Shown here piece after piece: positions 44,701-52,315 of a stretch of DNA of 64,000 nt. The stretch spans positions 682,001 to 746,000 of the forward strand of contig NZ_CP061291.1 in the NCBI RefSeq assembly GCF_018687455.1. Reading direction: 5' to 3'. A program made the position numbers and the translations under genes. The notes below the pieces were generated by a model. That model was not told the origin of the DNA. It worked only from the letters and a program-made list of their open reading frames with translations, and ran no database searches. How positions within the stretch are numbered: position 1 is the stretch's first letter; every line of letters begins with the position of its first letter. The stretch comes from Polynucleobacter sp. TSB-Sco08W16. Lineage in GTDB: Bacteria > Pseudomonadota > Gammaproteobacteria > Burkholderiales > Burkholderiaceae.

Positions 44701-45545
44701 CTGAAATTGGAATGGGTATGACGTCTTCGGTTGGATTGCCTCCACCAGTTGGATTGCCTCCGCCGCCTCCGAGTATGGGTGGAGACCTACCCACATCAAC
44801 ATCAGCTAGAACCCCGCCTTTAATGGCTATGGCTGACGGCAGTATTCAATTTACGCCTCCACCTCCACCGCCCGGAAGCGTTAACTCCTCATCAAATCAA
44901 CCTCCACCATCAGGAGTTAATCCTCCACCAAGCGATCGCCCATCAGCAACGAGGGAGAATGCCAATAATTCAGAGGCAAGAAGGGGTGATTCCCCAAGGG
45001 ATGCAAACGGAAAGCCTGAATCTATGAGGTCGAGTAAAGACGGCACTAATAATTCAGAGGCGAGAAGAGGCGATGCTCCTAGAGACGGAGTGGTGAAGGC
45101 TGATTCCAACGATCGACCAGCCAAACCAGTTGAAGGCCCATCAAAATATGTCAGCAAATACGCCAATGGGTTCCGTGATGGTGATAAACCGGCACCCAGA
45201 GATGCCCCTACCAAAACGGCTGATAACAAATCCAATCCCCCAAGGGAAGGCAAGTACAGTAGTCGGATTAACGCGATGAACAATAATCCAGCGATGCTTG
45301 CGTCTATGGCGCAAAATCCATTTGCTGGAAACATTTCTGCTTTTCCCCCAGGTCCAGCTAATGTAGTGGTTGCACCCATCGCTCTCAGGGGTGGGGATAG
45401 CTTGGCACAGTCCTATGATGATGTACCATCGATACGTAATTCGGGCGTTGCAAATGTAGGGCGCTCACGGAATACCGAAAATTATCATGAAAGTCTTGAG
45501 TCCGTTAATCTCATGTCTACTCTGAATTTATTTATTGTCCCTTAA
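41793..45545 (+). CDS. Filamentous-hemagglutinin-like (TPS) exoprotein with Pro-rich, RGD-containing tail
   Basis: The 1250-residue protein has a long signal (hydrophobic GAVLTLSFSLFIQ, ending near AHAAS). A two-partner-secretion domain follows at about 55-290, with SNANSAVMNVNQTSQRAIINW, FNQPNSNAITLNRVTS and ILVNSNGVTFGKGAEVNA. The long beta-helical region (300-880) is rich in Gly, Asn and Thr. A degenerate YDG-like segment (GLVLGGADAGRFML) and a polyproline stretch from about residue 945 come next, then a Gln/Asn/Arg-rich tail with two 13-residue repeats carrying RGD. It should be secreted to the surface through a TpsB pore, but no TpsB gene is in the window. The tail is unlike the rest. 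Tight spacing to the next gene suggests co-expression with the substrate-binding cluster. Confidence 0.88.
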   Translation: MLLINTRGISTSRQSAEHFTAFSSRIGAVLTLSFSLFIQFECAHAASPPPALNALPSNGQVVAGNASISSSSNANSAVMNVNQTSQRAIINWDSFNVGRNATLNFNQPNSNAITLNRVTSGSASIVNGAINANGQIILVNSNGVTFGKGAEVNAAAVVASTLNTADQEFMDGKANFRDDGTGQGSKAGKIINKGRIQTNNTSSEGGFIALLAPEVRNQGYLLAQKGGSVAIGSGSQITLNIQGQSLVAIRVEEGVYNGLISNKHIIEAPGGLVVLATSAVNELMAGVIKNTGRISANSVVNNGGTIELVAGTITQAGKLTANSQTAQGGQVNLVGQEITLATNSKTTAMGAIGGGQVNVGLANSQVTGGAQVNSQNSNLTNAENQATIKANANTAAQNNKLATVVAIQENAAIDTSATQNGNGGSIAIWSQVKTTVAGILKSMGGLLSGNGGFIETSSKGLVALASTVSINTSASHGQAGTWLLDPIDLTIDGAAAGIISNALSSSNVTIAVTNSTTACPGVGICSSPSLGGNGKLIIAADIAKSSLTYTTLTLSASGDFYLKANITGQNLDVIIRSSIAYLDVGTSINASKVTIQAQTAIYSDGSIFASNYLLGAPAGSLGNAIELLAQAIYISGTLGLYSSRPSDPLIRFVGPNLNSVVDTNLNKIYSSFAANDASALVDTPATQAASNVIYLTSTQTDLTSPAVIGLESTAQVLANGTVGGSVYLTAQRIYTVSGSLLEANGTVGVGGSIAMMANGISIGGQVSADGATDGGSISLITNSTLLSLESRLISVNGGTGSGGTLSAQVPGMSSLIANTALTSGISSSGIDASNILFIRESVRSATAGSLNLAYEIVDISGTPVTLGVGNYKNISISGSPSYSSNASAITNSTGVGSYSNLLVTGLVLGGADAGRFMLVSVPAALMVDAAQSGTVVAGTSTATMPTPPPPPPPPPSVFSSPLMLPPPAKSEIGMGMTSSVGLPPPVGLPPPPPSMGGDLPTSTSARTPPLMAMADGSIQFTPPPPPPGSVNSSSNQPPPSGVNPPPSDRPSATRENANNSEARRGDSPRDANGKPESMRSSKDGTNNSEARRGDAPRDGVVKADSNDRPAKPVEGPSKYVSKYANGFRDGDKPAPRDAPTKTADNKSNPPREGKYSSRINAMNNNPAMLASMAQNPFAGNISAFPPGPANVVVAPIALRGGDSLAQSYDDVPSIRNSGVANVGRSRNTENYHESLESVNLMSTLNLFIVP
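44964..45086 (+). repeat. RGD-containing repeat in exoprotein tail
   Basis: Two imperfect copies of a 39-base unit (44964-45002 and 45048-45086) encode NNSEARRGDSPRD and NNSEARRGDAPRD. They are offset by 84 bases, or 28 residues, and have diverged at synonymous sites, so the peptide seems conserved by selection. The first contains RGDSP, the sequence of the fibronectin cell-binding motif. Confidence 0.85.
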
Positions 45546-45567
45546 TTGATCTAAGGATTTGTCATAC

Positions 45568-46341
45568 ATGATTCACTTCTTGCATACTCTGCCCAATATG
45601 GTGATTGGGCTTAGCATCATGTGTTTCGGTTTGTTGCTCTCTACCGGCATTCCTTTTTATATTCGTTGGAAGTATTCTTTAAATCCAGACGAACACCTTG
45701 CAAAAGGTGCTGAAGAGGGCTTTAAATTATTTACCTCAATTACCTTACTGTTAATTGCTTTTTCTTTGGTGCGCGTACAAGGCGATCATCGCAATGTCGA
45801 GGATTTAGTTTCTCGCGAAGCAGCCCTGATTTTGAAGCTCAATAGATCGCTTGCTGCCTTTGGTGGTGCTCATGCAGCAGAGCTGCAAGGGGACTTAAAA
45901 AACTATGCCACCGCAGTAGTGGATGATGAGTGGCCTCTGATGGCAAAGAATCAAAGAAGTGAAGAGGCTTCCAATCTATTGATAGACTTGACTCAGGGTA
46001 TTCGACTTTTAGATCCCAAAAATCCAGTTCAACAAATGGCGAGGGCTGAGATCGTTACAACCCTGAATCAATTATCTGATGTCAGAGAGGCCCGACTTTC
46101 GGCGGCCAGACTTCAATTACCCTCATATCTGTGGCAAGCTTTAGCTGTCTCAGTGTCACTGTTGATCGTCTTTGGATGGCTGCAAAATCCATTGCCAAAG
46201 ATGGTTGCCTATGTAGGTGGGGTGACAATTGGTATCTCTGTATTGTTCACCTTAGTCATTGCATTAGAGGGTTTGTTTTTGGGTGAGAGCTCAGTCACTC
46301 CAGAGGCCATTGTTCATATATTGCCTTCCTTGGGTGCGTGA
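45568..46341 (+). CDS. DUF4239/bestrophin-like membrane protein
   Basis: The 257-residue protein (ATG 45568, AAGGA 10 bases upstream; a TTG at 45559 is too close to that site) has helices at about 7-30, 52-72, 190-212 and 218-242. A conserved-looking cytoplasmic or periplasmic loop carries VEDLVSREAALILKLNRSLAAFG. This two-helix, long loop, two-helix plan matches DUF4239 bestrophin-like proteins, which may be ion channels. It begins 22 bases after the exoprotein stop and is followed within 2 bases by a PstS-like gene, so it belongs to the same transcript. Confidence 0.75.
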   Translation: MIHFLHTLPNMVIGLSIMCFGLLLSTGIPFYIRWKYSLNPDEHLAKGAEEGFKLFTSITLLLIAFSLVRVQGDHRNVEDLVSREAALILKLNRSLAAFGGAHAAELQGDLKNYATAVVDDEWPLMAKNQRSEEASNLLIDLTQGIRLLDPKNPVQQMARAEIVTTLNQLSDVREARLSAARLQLPSYLWQALAVSVSLLIVFGWLQNPLPKMVAYVGGVTIGISVLFTLVIALEGLFLGESSVTPEAIVHILPSLGA

Positions 46342-46343
46342 CG

Positions 46344-47132
46344 ATGTCCAGTAATTCCCAAGAAGCAAACGCAGTTCATTTCATTCAGTTGCGTGGCTCC
46401 AGTACCGTGATGAAGGTGATGCAACGCATTGGCTTGAAATATATGGATGAGCATCCCAATATTCGTTTGCCTTTGTTAGGTGGGGGCACTGCAATGGGCT
46501 ATAAGTCGGCCCTAGATGGCACAGCTGATATTGGTATGGCATCAGGGCAGATTCCTCAGAATATTCAATTATGGGCAAGCAAGCATAAATTAGCGATAGA
46601 TGAAGTGAGTATCGCTACTGATGGTATTGCTGCCATTGTCAATCCTGCTAACCCAATTAATGACTTATCTTTGGAGCAGCTCCACGACATCTTCACCGGC
46701 AGCGTTACTAATTGGAATGCTTTGGGTAAATTCTCGGGCGCTATTAATGTAGTGAGTCACGATCCCCAATTGGGAACGTATGAGCCCTGGAAGAGACAGG
46801 TTGCTGGGAAAGATCACATTACTTTAAAGGCTAAGGTTGTTAATGGCCTTGATAGTTTGATGCAAGCTGTTAGCTCTGATCCTTTGGCTATAGGATATGT
46901 GGGCACTACTTTCCTAGGTAAGGGAAAAGTAAAGGCTTTGGCGATAGACGGATTTTTGCCTACCTACACCAATATCAAGCAGCAGCACTATCCTATTCGC
47001 AATCAGCTGCAGCTATTATCTAAATCTTCAGCGCACAAAGAGGTTCATAACTTCATTGCTTATTGTTTAGATCCTAACATGGGTCAAATGATGATTAAAG
47101 AAATGGGTTTAGTCCCTGCGGTAGGTGAATGA
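46344..47132 (+). CDS. PstS-like substrate-binding-fold protein without signal peptide
   Basis: The 262-residue protein has the phosphate/PBP-like fold of PstS: FIQLRGSSTVMKVMQRIGLKY, LPLLGGGTAMGYKSALDGTADIGMASG, LEQLHDIFTGSVTNWNALG and IGYVGTTFLG. There is no signal peptide, lipobox or membrane helix before SSNSQEANAVHF, so it should stay in the cytoplasm or be carried out by a partner. A GTG at 46338 would overlap the previous stop and add two residues; ATG 46344 is chosen. It lies between a membrane protein and a second PstS-like protein with an anchor. No pstCAB transporter genes are nearby, so an uptake role is doubtful. Confidence 0.82.
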   Translation: MSSNSQEANAVHFIQLRGSSTVMKVMQRIGLKYMDEHPNIRLPLLGGGTAMGYKSALDGTADIGMASGQIPQNIQLWASKHKLAIDEVSIATDGIAAIVNPANPINDLSLEQLHDIFTGSVTNWNALGKFSGAINVVSHDPQLGTYEPWKRQVAGKDHITLKAKVVNGLDSLMQAVSSDPLAIGYVGTTFLGKGKVKALAIDGFLPTYTNIKQQHYPIRNQLQLLSKSSAHKEVHNFIAYCLDPNMGQMMIKEMGLVPAVGE

Positions 47133-47134
47133 TG

Positions 47135-47986
47135 ATGAACCGCCGACAACTACTCCGTAATGTAGGAATCATTTCTGCTGGCATTGCTGGCGCAGCAGCA
47201 ACAGGTTTTGTTGCTTATCCCTTTTTAATCGCCAAGGCACGTAAAGAGCTGATGATTTCAGGGTCTGTTGCCGTATCACGTTTTGTTGCCTTATTAATCC
47301 CCCCGTTTCTTGAAAAATTTACCCATACCAAGATCGACATTGAAGGGGGCGGCTCTTTCGCTGGTTTAGTGGCCTTGGACAACGGCGGTATAGATCTAGC
47401 GATGATGTCACGAGATCTCAATTTCGAAGAATTTAATTTAGATCTACACAGCCATCTCATCGGTATTGAGGGTGTTGCCATTGTGGTTCACCCCAACTCC
47501 AGCGTTAAGAGTATCTCGCTTGAGCAATTGGATGGCATTTTTCAAGGCTCCATTAATAATTGGGATCAATTGGGCGGCCCCAATAAAAAAATCAATGTGT
47601 ATAACCGAAATGAAGGCTCAACCACTAGGGCATTTGTTGAGGACTTGGTTCTGCGGGGTTCAAAATTCCGTCACGATGCAAAGTTATGCGATAGCGCCGT
47701 TGAAGTTGTTAATGCGATCGCAGAAGATCAGCATGGTATTGGATATTTAACCATGCGTAACTTGGGCGATAAGCTTAAAACGATTGCTATTAATGGTGTG
47801 GAAATTAGCGATAAGACTATATTGCTCAAGCTCTATCCACTTTGTAGGGATATGTTCTTAGTTAGCAAAAATACATCGAGCCAGATAGCCAGAGATTTTG
47901 TGCATTACAGTCTAAGTGGCCCTGCACAAGACATTTTTGTGAAGTATGGTCTCACGCAGGTTTCTCAGCAGGAATATAAGTTATGA
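47135..47986 (+). CDS. Membrane-anchored PstS-like substrate-binding protein
   Basis: Three ATGs lie in a row (47129, 47132, 47135); the AGGTGA ribosome-binding site fits best with 47135. The protein (283 residues) begins NRRQLLRNVGIISAGIAGAAATGFVAYPFLIA, a twin-arginine-like start and a hydrophobic helix that may remain as an anchor. The PstS-like domain follows: ELMISGSVAVSRFVALLIPPFLEKF, DIEGGGSFAGLVALDNGGIDLAMMSRDL, LEQLDGIFQGSINNWDQLGG and NRNEGSTTRAFVEDL. The canonical sugar or phosphate position GST is present. It overlaps the previous gene by the ATGA-type arrangement and the next gene by 4 bases. Confidence 0.82.
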   Translation: MNRRQLLRNVGIISAGIAGAAATGFVAYPFLIAKARKELMISGSVAVSRFVALLIPPFLEKFTHTKIDIEGGGSFAGLVALDNGGIDLAMMSRDLNFEEFNLDLHSHLIGIEGVAIVVHPNSSVKSISLEQLDGIFQGSINNWDQLGGPNKKINVYNRNEGSTTRAFVEDLVLRGSKFRHDAKLCDSAVEVVNAIAEDQHGIGYLTMRNLGDKLKTIAINGVEISDKTILLKLYPLCRDMFLVSKNTSSQIARDFVHYSLSGPAQDIFVKYGLTQVSQQEYKL

Positions 47987-49152
47987 GAAATCCAGACCCA
48001 ACTAACGAAGTAGAAGAATATCTCTATGCAGCCCTAGATTGGCTCAGAAGCAGGCATCACATTCGTAAAGGCTTGGCATTGGTGGTCATCGCACTCTTGC
48101 TTGGTTTGGCAGGAAAATTCGCCTATGACTTATTTCCCCGTCACTACGAACTGACGATTAGTGGTGGCGGCATGCTCACCAAAAGTCATCGTTTGGCAAA
48201 GGTGCTGCAAGAAGAAGCTGCTCGTCGGAACGTTTCTTTGAGCATTGTTCCTACTGCTGGATCATTTCAAGCGCTTAATGAACTCAATGATGGCAAATTA
48301 GATCTAGCCTTTGTTCAGGGCGGGATAGATGCGATTGGCTATGAGGATGTCAGACAGGTTGCGTCAATCGCACCCCAATTAATCCAGTTTTTAGTGAAAC
48401 CCGACGTGAAGTCCATTCGGGATATTCGTGGGAAGGTAATAAATCTAGGCGAGAAAAATGGTGGCCCTAGTATTGTTTCCAATCAAATCCTGCACTTCTC
48501 TGGCTTGGTTCCTGAAGTCGACTACGTAGAATCGAACTACAGCGATGAGCAATTGCTCAGCATGAAGCCTGAAAAGCTTCCGGATGTTATTGTGCAAGTC
48601 TCTTACGCCCCTTCGGTTACGGTCGATTTCTTGGTGCAGAAACGCGGATATCAATTACTAGAAATGTCTTTCCCTCCATCACTAGCGATGCGTATGGGTT
48701 GGGTGGCAGATGCCAAGATACTGGCGTATATGTACCAAATTTCTCCACCAGTACCTGCTACTGATATTCGGGTAGTAGGTGTCAATCTCAATTTGCTAGC
48801 AAACAAGAATGTTGATCCTCGAGCCATCTCAGCATTGTTGCCAGTGTTGTATAGCCCTCAAGTAGCCTCTCGTTTTAGTTTCCCTATTACTGAAGATAGA
48901 ATTTTGACTCCATCTGGTTTCCCCATTTCTGATGGAACAGAAATGTATCTCGCCAGTAAGCAGCCCTTAATAAGTGCGCAAATGGTTGATCAAATCAAGG
49001 GTGCATTCGGTCTCATCATGTCTTTGCTGTCTGTAGCGCTGGTGGTCTTCAAGTGGTTTAAATCACCCGATGACTCAGAAGAGGACGAAGAGGGTGAAGA
49101 GGGTGATGATGGCGTGGTTCGCAAAAGATATAAATCAGATTGGCGCCTGTAA
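47983..49152 (+). CDS. TAXI-type substrate-binding protein with N- and C-terminal membrane helices
   Basis: The 389-residue protein has an N-terminal cytoplasmic stretch and a helix (GLALVVIALLLGLAGKFAYD). A TAXI/TRAP-type binding domain follows (YELTISGGGMLTKSHRLAKVLQEEA, LDLAFVQGGIDAIGY, LGEKNGGPSIVSNQIL). A second helix (FGLIMSLLSVALVVFKWF) precedes a very acidic tail (EEDEEGEEGDDG). The double anchoring and charged cytoplasmic tail point to a sensor or structural role rather than free periplasmic binding. TAXI proteins normally deliver ligands such as glutamate to a fused TRAP permease; none is here. It overlaps the previous gene by 4 bases and closes the exoprotein cluster. Confidence 0.83.
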   Translation: MRNPDPTNEVEEYLYAALDWLRSRHHIRKGLALVVIALLLGLAGKFAYDLFPRHYELTISGGGMLTKSHRLAKVLQEEAARRNVSLSIVPTAGSFQALNELNDGKLDLAFVQGGIDAIGYEDVRQVASIAPQLIQFLVKPDVKSIRDIRGKVINLGEKNGGPSIVSNQILHFSGLVPEVDYVESNYSDEQLLSMKPEKLPDVIVQVSYAPSVTVDFLVQKRGYQLLEMSFPPSLAMRMGWVADAKILAYMYQISPPVPATDIRVVGVNLNLLANKNVDPRAISALLPVLYSPQVASRFSFPITEDRILTPSGFPISDGTEMYLASKQPLISAQMVDQIKGAFGLIMSLLSVALVVFKWFKSPDDSEEDEEGEEGDDGVVRKRYKSDWRL

Positions 49153-49194
49153 CACCGATTAGGATAGGCTCCAGCCCACTTTAATGTATTAATT

Positions 49195-49662
49195 ATGAAT
49201 ACACTCAAGCTATTACTTTGTACTTTTTTACTCTCTACCTCTGCTATTGCCTGGGGTGTTGATGTGATGGAATTTAATTGTAAGCGTTCAGAAAAAGGGT
49301 ATACCGAAGAATACGAGATGAAGATCACCCTTGCTTCTGGCACGCAAAAAGCAAAAGTGTATTTAGATGATCGCGATCTAGATCAGTCTGATGCTTATGG
49401 CAAGCAAGTGGTTAAGAGTGTCACTCTAGCTCGCCCAAATATCTTGATACTTGTTGAGGCTAGTTTTGATCCCGAAAATGTCATGGGCGTCTCTTACCCA
49501 GCTGGTACAGTTTCAACGCAAATTACGCTTGATCCAGTAAGCGGCAAGCTAAAAAAGGTAGAAAAAATCCAAGGCGGGATTTTGGGTGAGGCAATGGGTA
49601 ATGGAACTCACGTGAGCGAAGAGCTCTGTCTACCTTCAAAAATGCCTTACAGAACCAAGTAA
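49195..49662 (+). CDS. Exported hypothetical protein (155 aa)
   Basis: I do not recognise the family. The protein has a signal peptide (LKLLLCTFLLSTSAIAWG), then a beta-rich mature part with one Cys in EFNCKRSEKGYTEEYEMKIT and another in EELCLPSKMP that could pair. The centre holds KAKVYLDDRDLDQSDAYGKQVVKSVTL. It starts 42 bases after the TAXI-like gene on the same strand and may belong to the exoprotein transcript. It converges on exbD, separated by a hairpin. Confidence 0.65.
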   Translation: MNTLKLLLCTFLLSTSAIAWGVDVMEFNCKRSEKGYTEEYEMKITLASGTQKAKVYLDDRDLDQSDAYGKQVVKSVTLARPNILILVEASFDPENVMGVSYPAGTVSTQITLDPVSGKLKKVEKIQGGILGEAMGNGTHVSEELCLPSKMPYRTK

Positions 49663-49670
49663 GAGTGCTA

Positions 49671-49692
49671 ACTGAGCTTAATCAGGCTCAGT
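49671..49692. terminator. Possible bidirectional terminator hairpin
   Basis: ACTGAGC and GCTCAGT form a perfect 7-base stem around an 8-base loop between the convergent 155-residue gene and exbD, overlapping the exbD stop. The flanking sequence is not U-rich, so efficiency is uncertain. Confidence 0.45.
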
Positions 49693-50091
49693 AACAAAGC
49701 CTAATTTGGTTAAGCCAGCACGGCGAGATGCGGCTAGTACTTGTGCAACATACTCGTACTTCACTGACTTATCTGCCCGTAAATTGATTTCTGGCTGCGG
49801 ATCTTTTTGTGCGGCTTTCTCAGCATAGCCATCAAAGGTTTTTAAATCAATCGGGGTACTGTTCCAGAAGATCTGGCCTTTAGCATCAATCGAAAGCTGT
49901 ACGGATTCCGGCTTTACTTCATTACGAACGCTATTGGCTTTTGGAAGCTCTACCTTGACTGCTTGTTGAATTACGGGCAGCGTAATAATGAAAATAATCA
50001 AGAGCACCAACATAACATCCACCATTGGCGTCATATTGATTTCCGCCATGATGGCGTCTTCGTTCTGATCGTCCTGAATATGAAAGGACAT
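49678..50091 (-). CDS. exbD: ExbD/TolR-family biopolymer transport protein
   Basis: The 137-residue protein has one N-terminal helix, MVDVMLVLLIIFIITLPV, whose Asp (residue 25) is the conserved protonatable residue in this family. A periplasmic domain ends in YEYVAQVLAASRRAGLTKLGFV. It uses the proton motive force with ExbB to energise TonB. It is the last gene of the fumarase-murI-tonB-exbB-exbD operon, 2 bases from exbB. Confidence 0.93.
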   Translation of the reverse strand: MSFHIQDDQNEDAIMAEINMTPMVDVMLVLLIIFIITLPVIQQAVKVELPKANSVRNEVKPESVQLSIDAKGQIFWNSTPIDLKTFDGYAEKAAQKDPQPEINLRADKSVKYEYVAQVLAASRRAGLTKLGFVTEPD

Positions 50092-50093
50092 TC

Positions 50094-50786
50094 TTATTCT
50101 CCAGATTTCACACGTGCGCCGGTCACAAAGTAAGCAAGTAGGTCGTTACCAAAGCGATTGAGTTCGGCTACCAGTAATTTATTGCCACGATTGATGGCAT
50201 TAAATCCCAGCACAGCAGGTATCGCAACAGCTAAACCTAATGCAGTCATGATTAATGCTTCGCCAATGGGGCCAGCCACTTGGTCAATCTGGGCGCTACC
50301 AGAGCTGCTAATAGAGATGAGGGCGTGATAGATGCCCCAGACAGTGCCGAATAATCCGATAAATGGCGCAACTGCACCAGTAGAGCCCAAGAAGGTCAGA
50401 CCTTTTTGCAGACTAGCTGCAACAGAATCAATACTGTTCTTAATGCTACGAGCCATCCATTCTGAGTAGTTTAGGGTTTGTAAAAGTTCACGGTGATTAT
50501 TTGACTGACTTTGGTGATGAACCGAGGCACCGCTAGCCGATTTAGCGATCTGATAGTAGGGGTTAGATGCGTGATTACTAAATACCTCAAGACCTTGCTC
50601 ATATGAAGTGGCGTGCCAGAATTGCTCTAGCTCAGGCTTCAGTTTGCGCAAATTACGCAGCTCCCAAACGCGAGTAAGCAAAATCACCCAAGTCACGATT
50701 GAGCAGGTGAGCAAAGCTAATGCTACAAAGCGCGTAATTGCATCGCCCTCAAGCCAAAGATTTGCAATTCCAAATGGTGTATTCAT
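50094..50786 (-). CDS. exbB: ExbB/TolQ-family proton channel protein
   Basis: The 230-residue membrane protein has an N-terminal helix (FVALALLTCSIVTWVILLTRV). The two C-terminal helices carry FLGSTGAVAPFIGLFGTVWGIYHAL and IGEALIMTALGLAVAIPAVLGFNA, the diagnostic MotA/TolQ/ExbB core. It forms the pentameric motor with ExbD for TonB-dependent transport. The gene is 5 bases from tonB. Placing it in ExbB rather than TolQ relies on the adjacent tonB and the absence of tolA or tolB. Confidence 0.93.
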   Translation of the reverse strand: MNTPFGIANLWLEGDAITRFVALALLTCSIVTWVILLTRVWELRNLRKLKPELEQFWHATSYEQGLEVFSNHASNPYYQIAKSASGASVHHQSQSNNHRELLQTLNYSEWMARSIKNSIDSVAASLQKGLTFLGSTGAVAPFIGLFGTVWGIYHALISISSSGSAQIDQVAGPIGEALIMTALGLAVAIPAVLGFNAINRGNKLLVAELNRFGNDLLAYFVTGARVKSGE

Positions 50787-50791
50787 AGTCG

Positions 50792-51490
50792 TTAATTCTT
50801 GAGATTAAATTTAATTAAAAGATTAGTAGAAATTCTTTGGGCCGAGCCATTTACTACAAAAGGTTTAAAACGATAACGTCTGCCAATATCCGTTGCTGCG
50901 CGATCCAATCTAGGGAAGGAGCTTGACTGCAATATAGTCACATCTTCAACATCCCCTGTTTCAGAAACAATCAAACGCACAACGACAGTACCTTGTTCGC
51001 CAGATCTCTTTGAGAAAGATGGGTAGTAGGCATCAGCATCTGGCTGGTATACGACCACTAGTTTACCAATGTCCGTCTGAATGGGTGTGCCACTTGCACC
51101 ACCGCTGGTAGCCGGTGCTACGGCAGTATTTTGCATCTGACTTTGAGATGATTCACTTTTGCTTTGTTGCTGATTTGGGGGTGTCGGCTTCTCTTGCGTC
51201 TGCTTTGGGCTTGGTGCTTGAGAAGACTTTTCTTGAACCGTCTTTTTCTTAGGCTCTTCTTTTGGTTTTGGTGGTGGCGCCTTTGGTGCGGATGGTGCTT
51301 GTTGAGCAGCTGCCTCAGGGCTCACTAAATTTGCCATTACCCGTTCATCATCCATCTTTGGCGGTGGCGAGGTCCAATGCAAAAGATCCAGCGCAGGCAA
51401 TGCATGCAGCAAAAGAACGATGCCAATAATGATGCGTTCAGTCTTATTAAACGGCAGGTGAGCATCCATCTTTTGTAAAAAAGTGCTCAT
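50792..51490 (-). CDS. tonB: TonB-like energy transducer
   Basis: The 232-residue protein has an N-terminal helix (ERIIIGIVLLLHALPALDLL). A long Pro/Lys/Gln-rich spacer follows (APKAPPPKPKEEPKKKTVQ and later repeats of KPTPPN type). The TonB C-terminal domain contains YPSFSKRSGEQGTVVVRLIVSETGD and RRYRFKPFVVNG. It links ExbBD energy to outer-membrane receptors. Its ATG overlaps the murI stop by 4 bases, which ties TonB synthesis to the fumarase-murI transcript. No TonB-dependent receptor gene lies in the window. Confidence 0.92.
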   Translation of the reverse strand: MSTFLQKMDAHLPFNKTERIIIGIVLLLHALPALDLLHWTSPPPKMDDERVMANLVSPEAAAQQAPSAPKAPPPKPKEEPKKKTVQEKSSQAPSPKQTQEKPTPPNQQQSKSESSQSQMQNTAVAPATSGGASGTPIQTDIGKLVVVYQPDADAYYPSFSKRSGEQGTVVVRLIVSETGDVEDVTILQSSSFPRLDRAATDIGRRYRFKPFVVNGSAQRISTNLLIKFNLKN

Positions 51491-52293
51491 CGAATAGCGC
51501 CCAATAAGCCTGAACTGACTTGATGTATTTTGAGATCGCTATGCATTAAATCTTGGGCCATATTCAGCAAGGTGTGATCATCTTTGCTACTGATAAAACT
51601 AACCGATCCATGGCTATCGCCCAACAGAGCTTGACCTTGCAGTTCTAATTGGCGTTTGAGTTGCCTTACAACTGCTTCACTTGTATCAATCAAGGTAATT
51701 GACTCACCTAACAATTTACGAATGGACTTACGCAAAAAAGGGTAGTGGGTGCATCCTAAAACGATCGTATCAGCACCGGCATCCTGAATGGGCTCAAGGT
51801 GTTTTGCCAAAAGATCTAAGGTTTCTTCGCTATCAGCATGACCAGCTTCAATCAGCGGCACTAAGCCCGCACCTGCTTGTTTGATGAACTGACAATGATT
51901 GGGCAGCGTAGCTAATAGGGCGTTGAACTTATCGCTTTTGAGAGTGGCTTCAGTAGCTAAGACACCCACAATGCCATTTTGAGATTGCATGGCTGCAGGT
52001 TTAATTCCTGGCTCAACCCCAATCACCGGTACTGCTAATGCATCACGAATTTGCTTAATCGCTTCTGCGGTGGCGGTATTACAAGCAACCACAATGGCAT
52101 CGCACCCAGAGTCTGCTAAATATCGACAAAGACTCAGACTGCGGGCAGTAATCCATTCGCCTGATTTTTCACCATAAGGCGCGTTGGCAGAATCAGCTAA
52201 GTAGATATAGTCATGTTGTGGAAGCTGGCGCAGAGCCTCATCCAAAATGGATAAGCCACCTACGCCAGAATCAAAAACGCCTATGAGTGACAA
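51487..52293 (-). CDS. murI: Glutamate racemase
   Basis: MurI makes D-glutamate for peptidoglycan. Catalytic cysteines are in VVACNTATAE (first) and VLGCTHYPFL (second). SLIGVFDSGVGGLSILDEALRQ is the expected start and YLADSANAPYGEKS follows. No ATG precedes this block. The frame is open back to a TTG at 52344, which overlaps the end of the fumarase gene, but the TTG at 52293 gives the usual N-terminus (268 residues) and I prefer it; TTG 52323 is the third option. The family is certain; the start is not. It couples downstream to tonB. Confidence 0.93.
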   Translation of the reverse strand: MSLIGVFDSGVGGLSILDEALRQLPQHDYIYLADSANAPYGEKSGEWITARSLSLCRYLADSGCDAIVVACNTATAEAIKQIRDALAVPVIGVEPGIKPAAMQSQNGIVGVLATEATLKSDKFNALLATLPNHCQFIKQAGAGLVPLIEAGHADSEETLDLLAKHLEPIQDAGADTIVLGCTHYPFLRKSIRKLLGESITLIDTSEAVVRQLKRQLELQGQALLGDSHGSVSFISSKDDHTLLNMAQDLMHSDLKIHQVSSGLLGAIR

Positions 52294-52315
52294 GTCAGTG
52301 CCAATGACAAGATAG

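Noticed and set aside
44483..45379. Two leftward open frames, Gly- or Leu/Ser-rich, opposite the exoprotein tail
   Set aside because: They mirror the proline-rich and repeat codons of the real gene and show no start signals.
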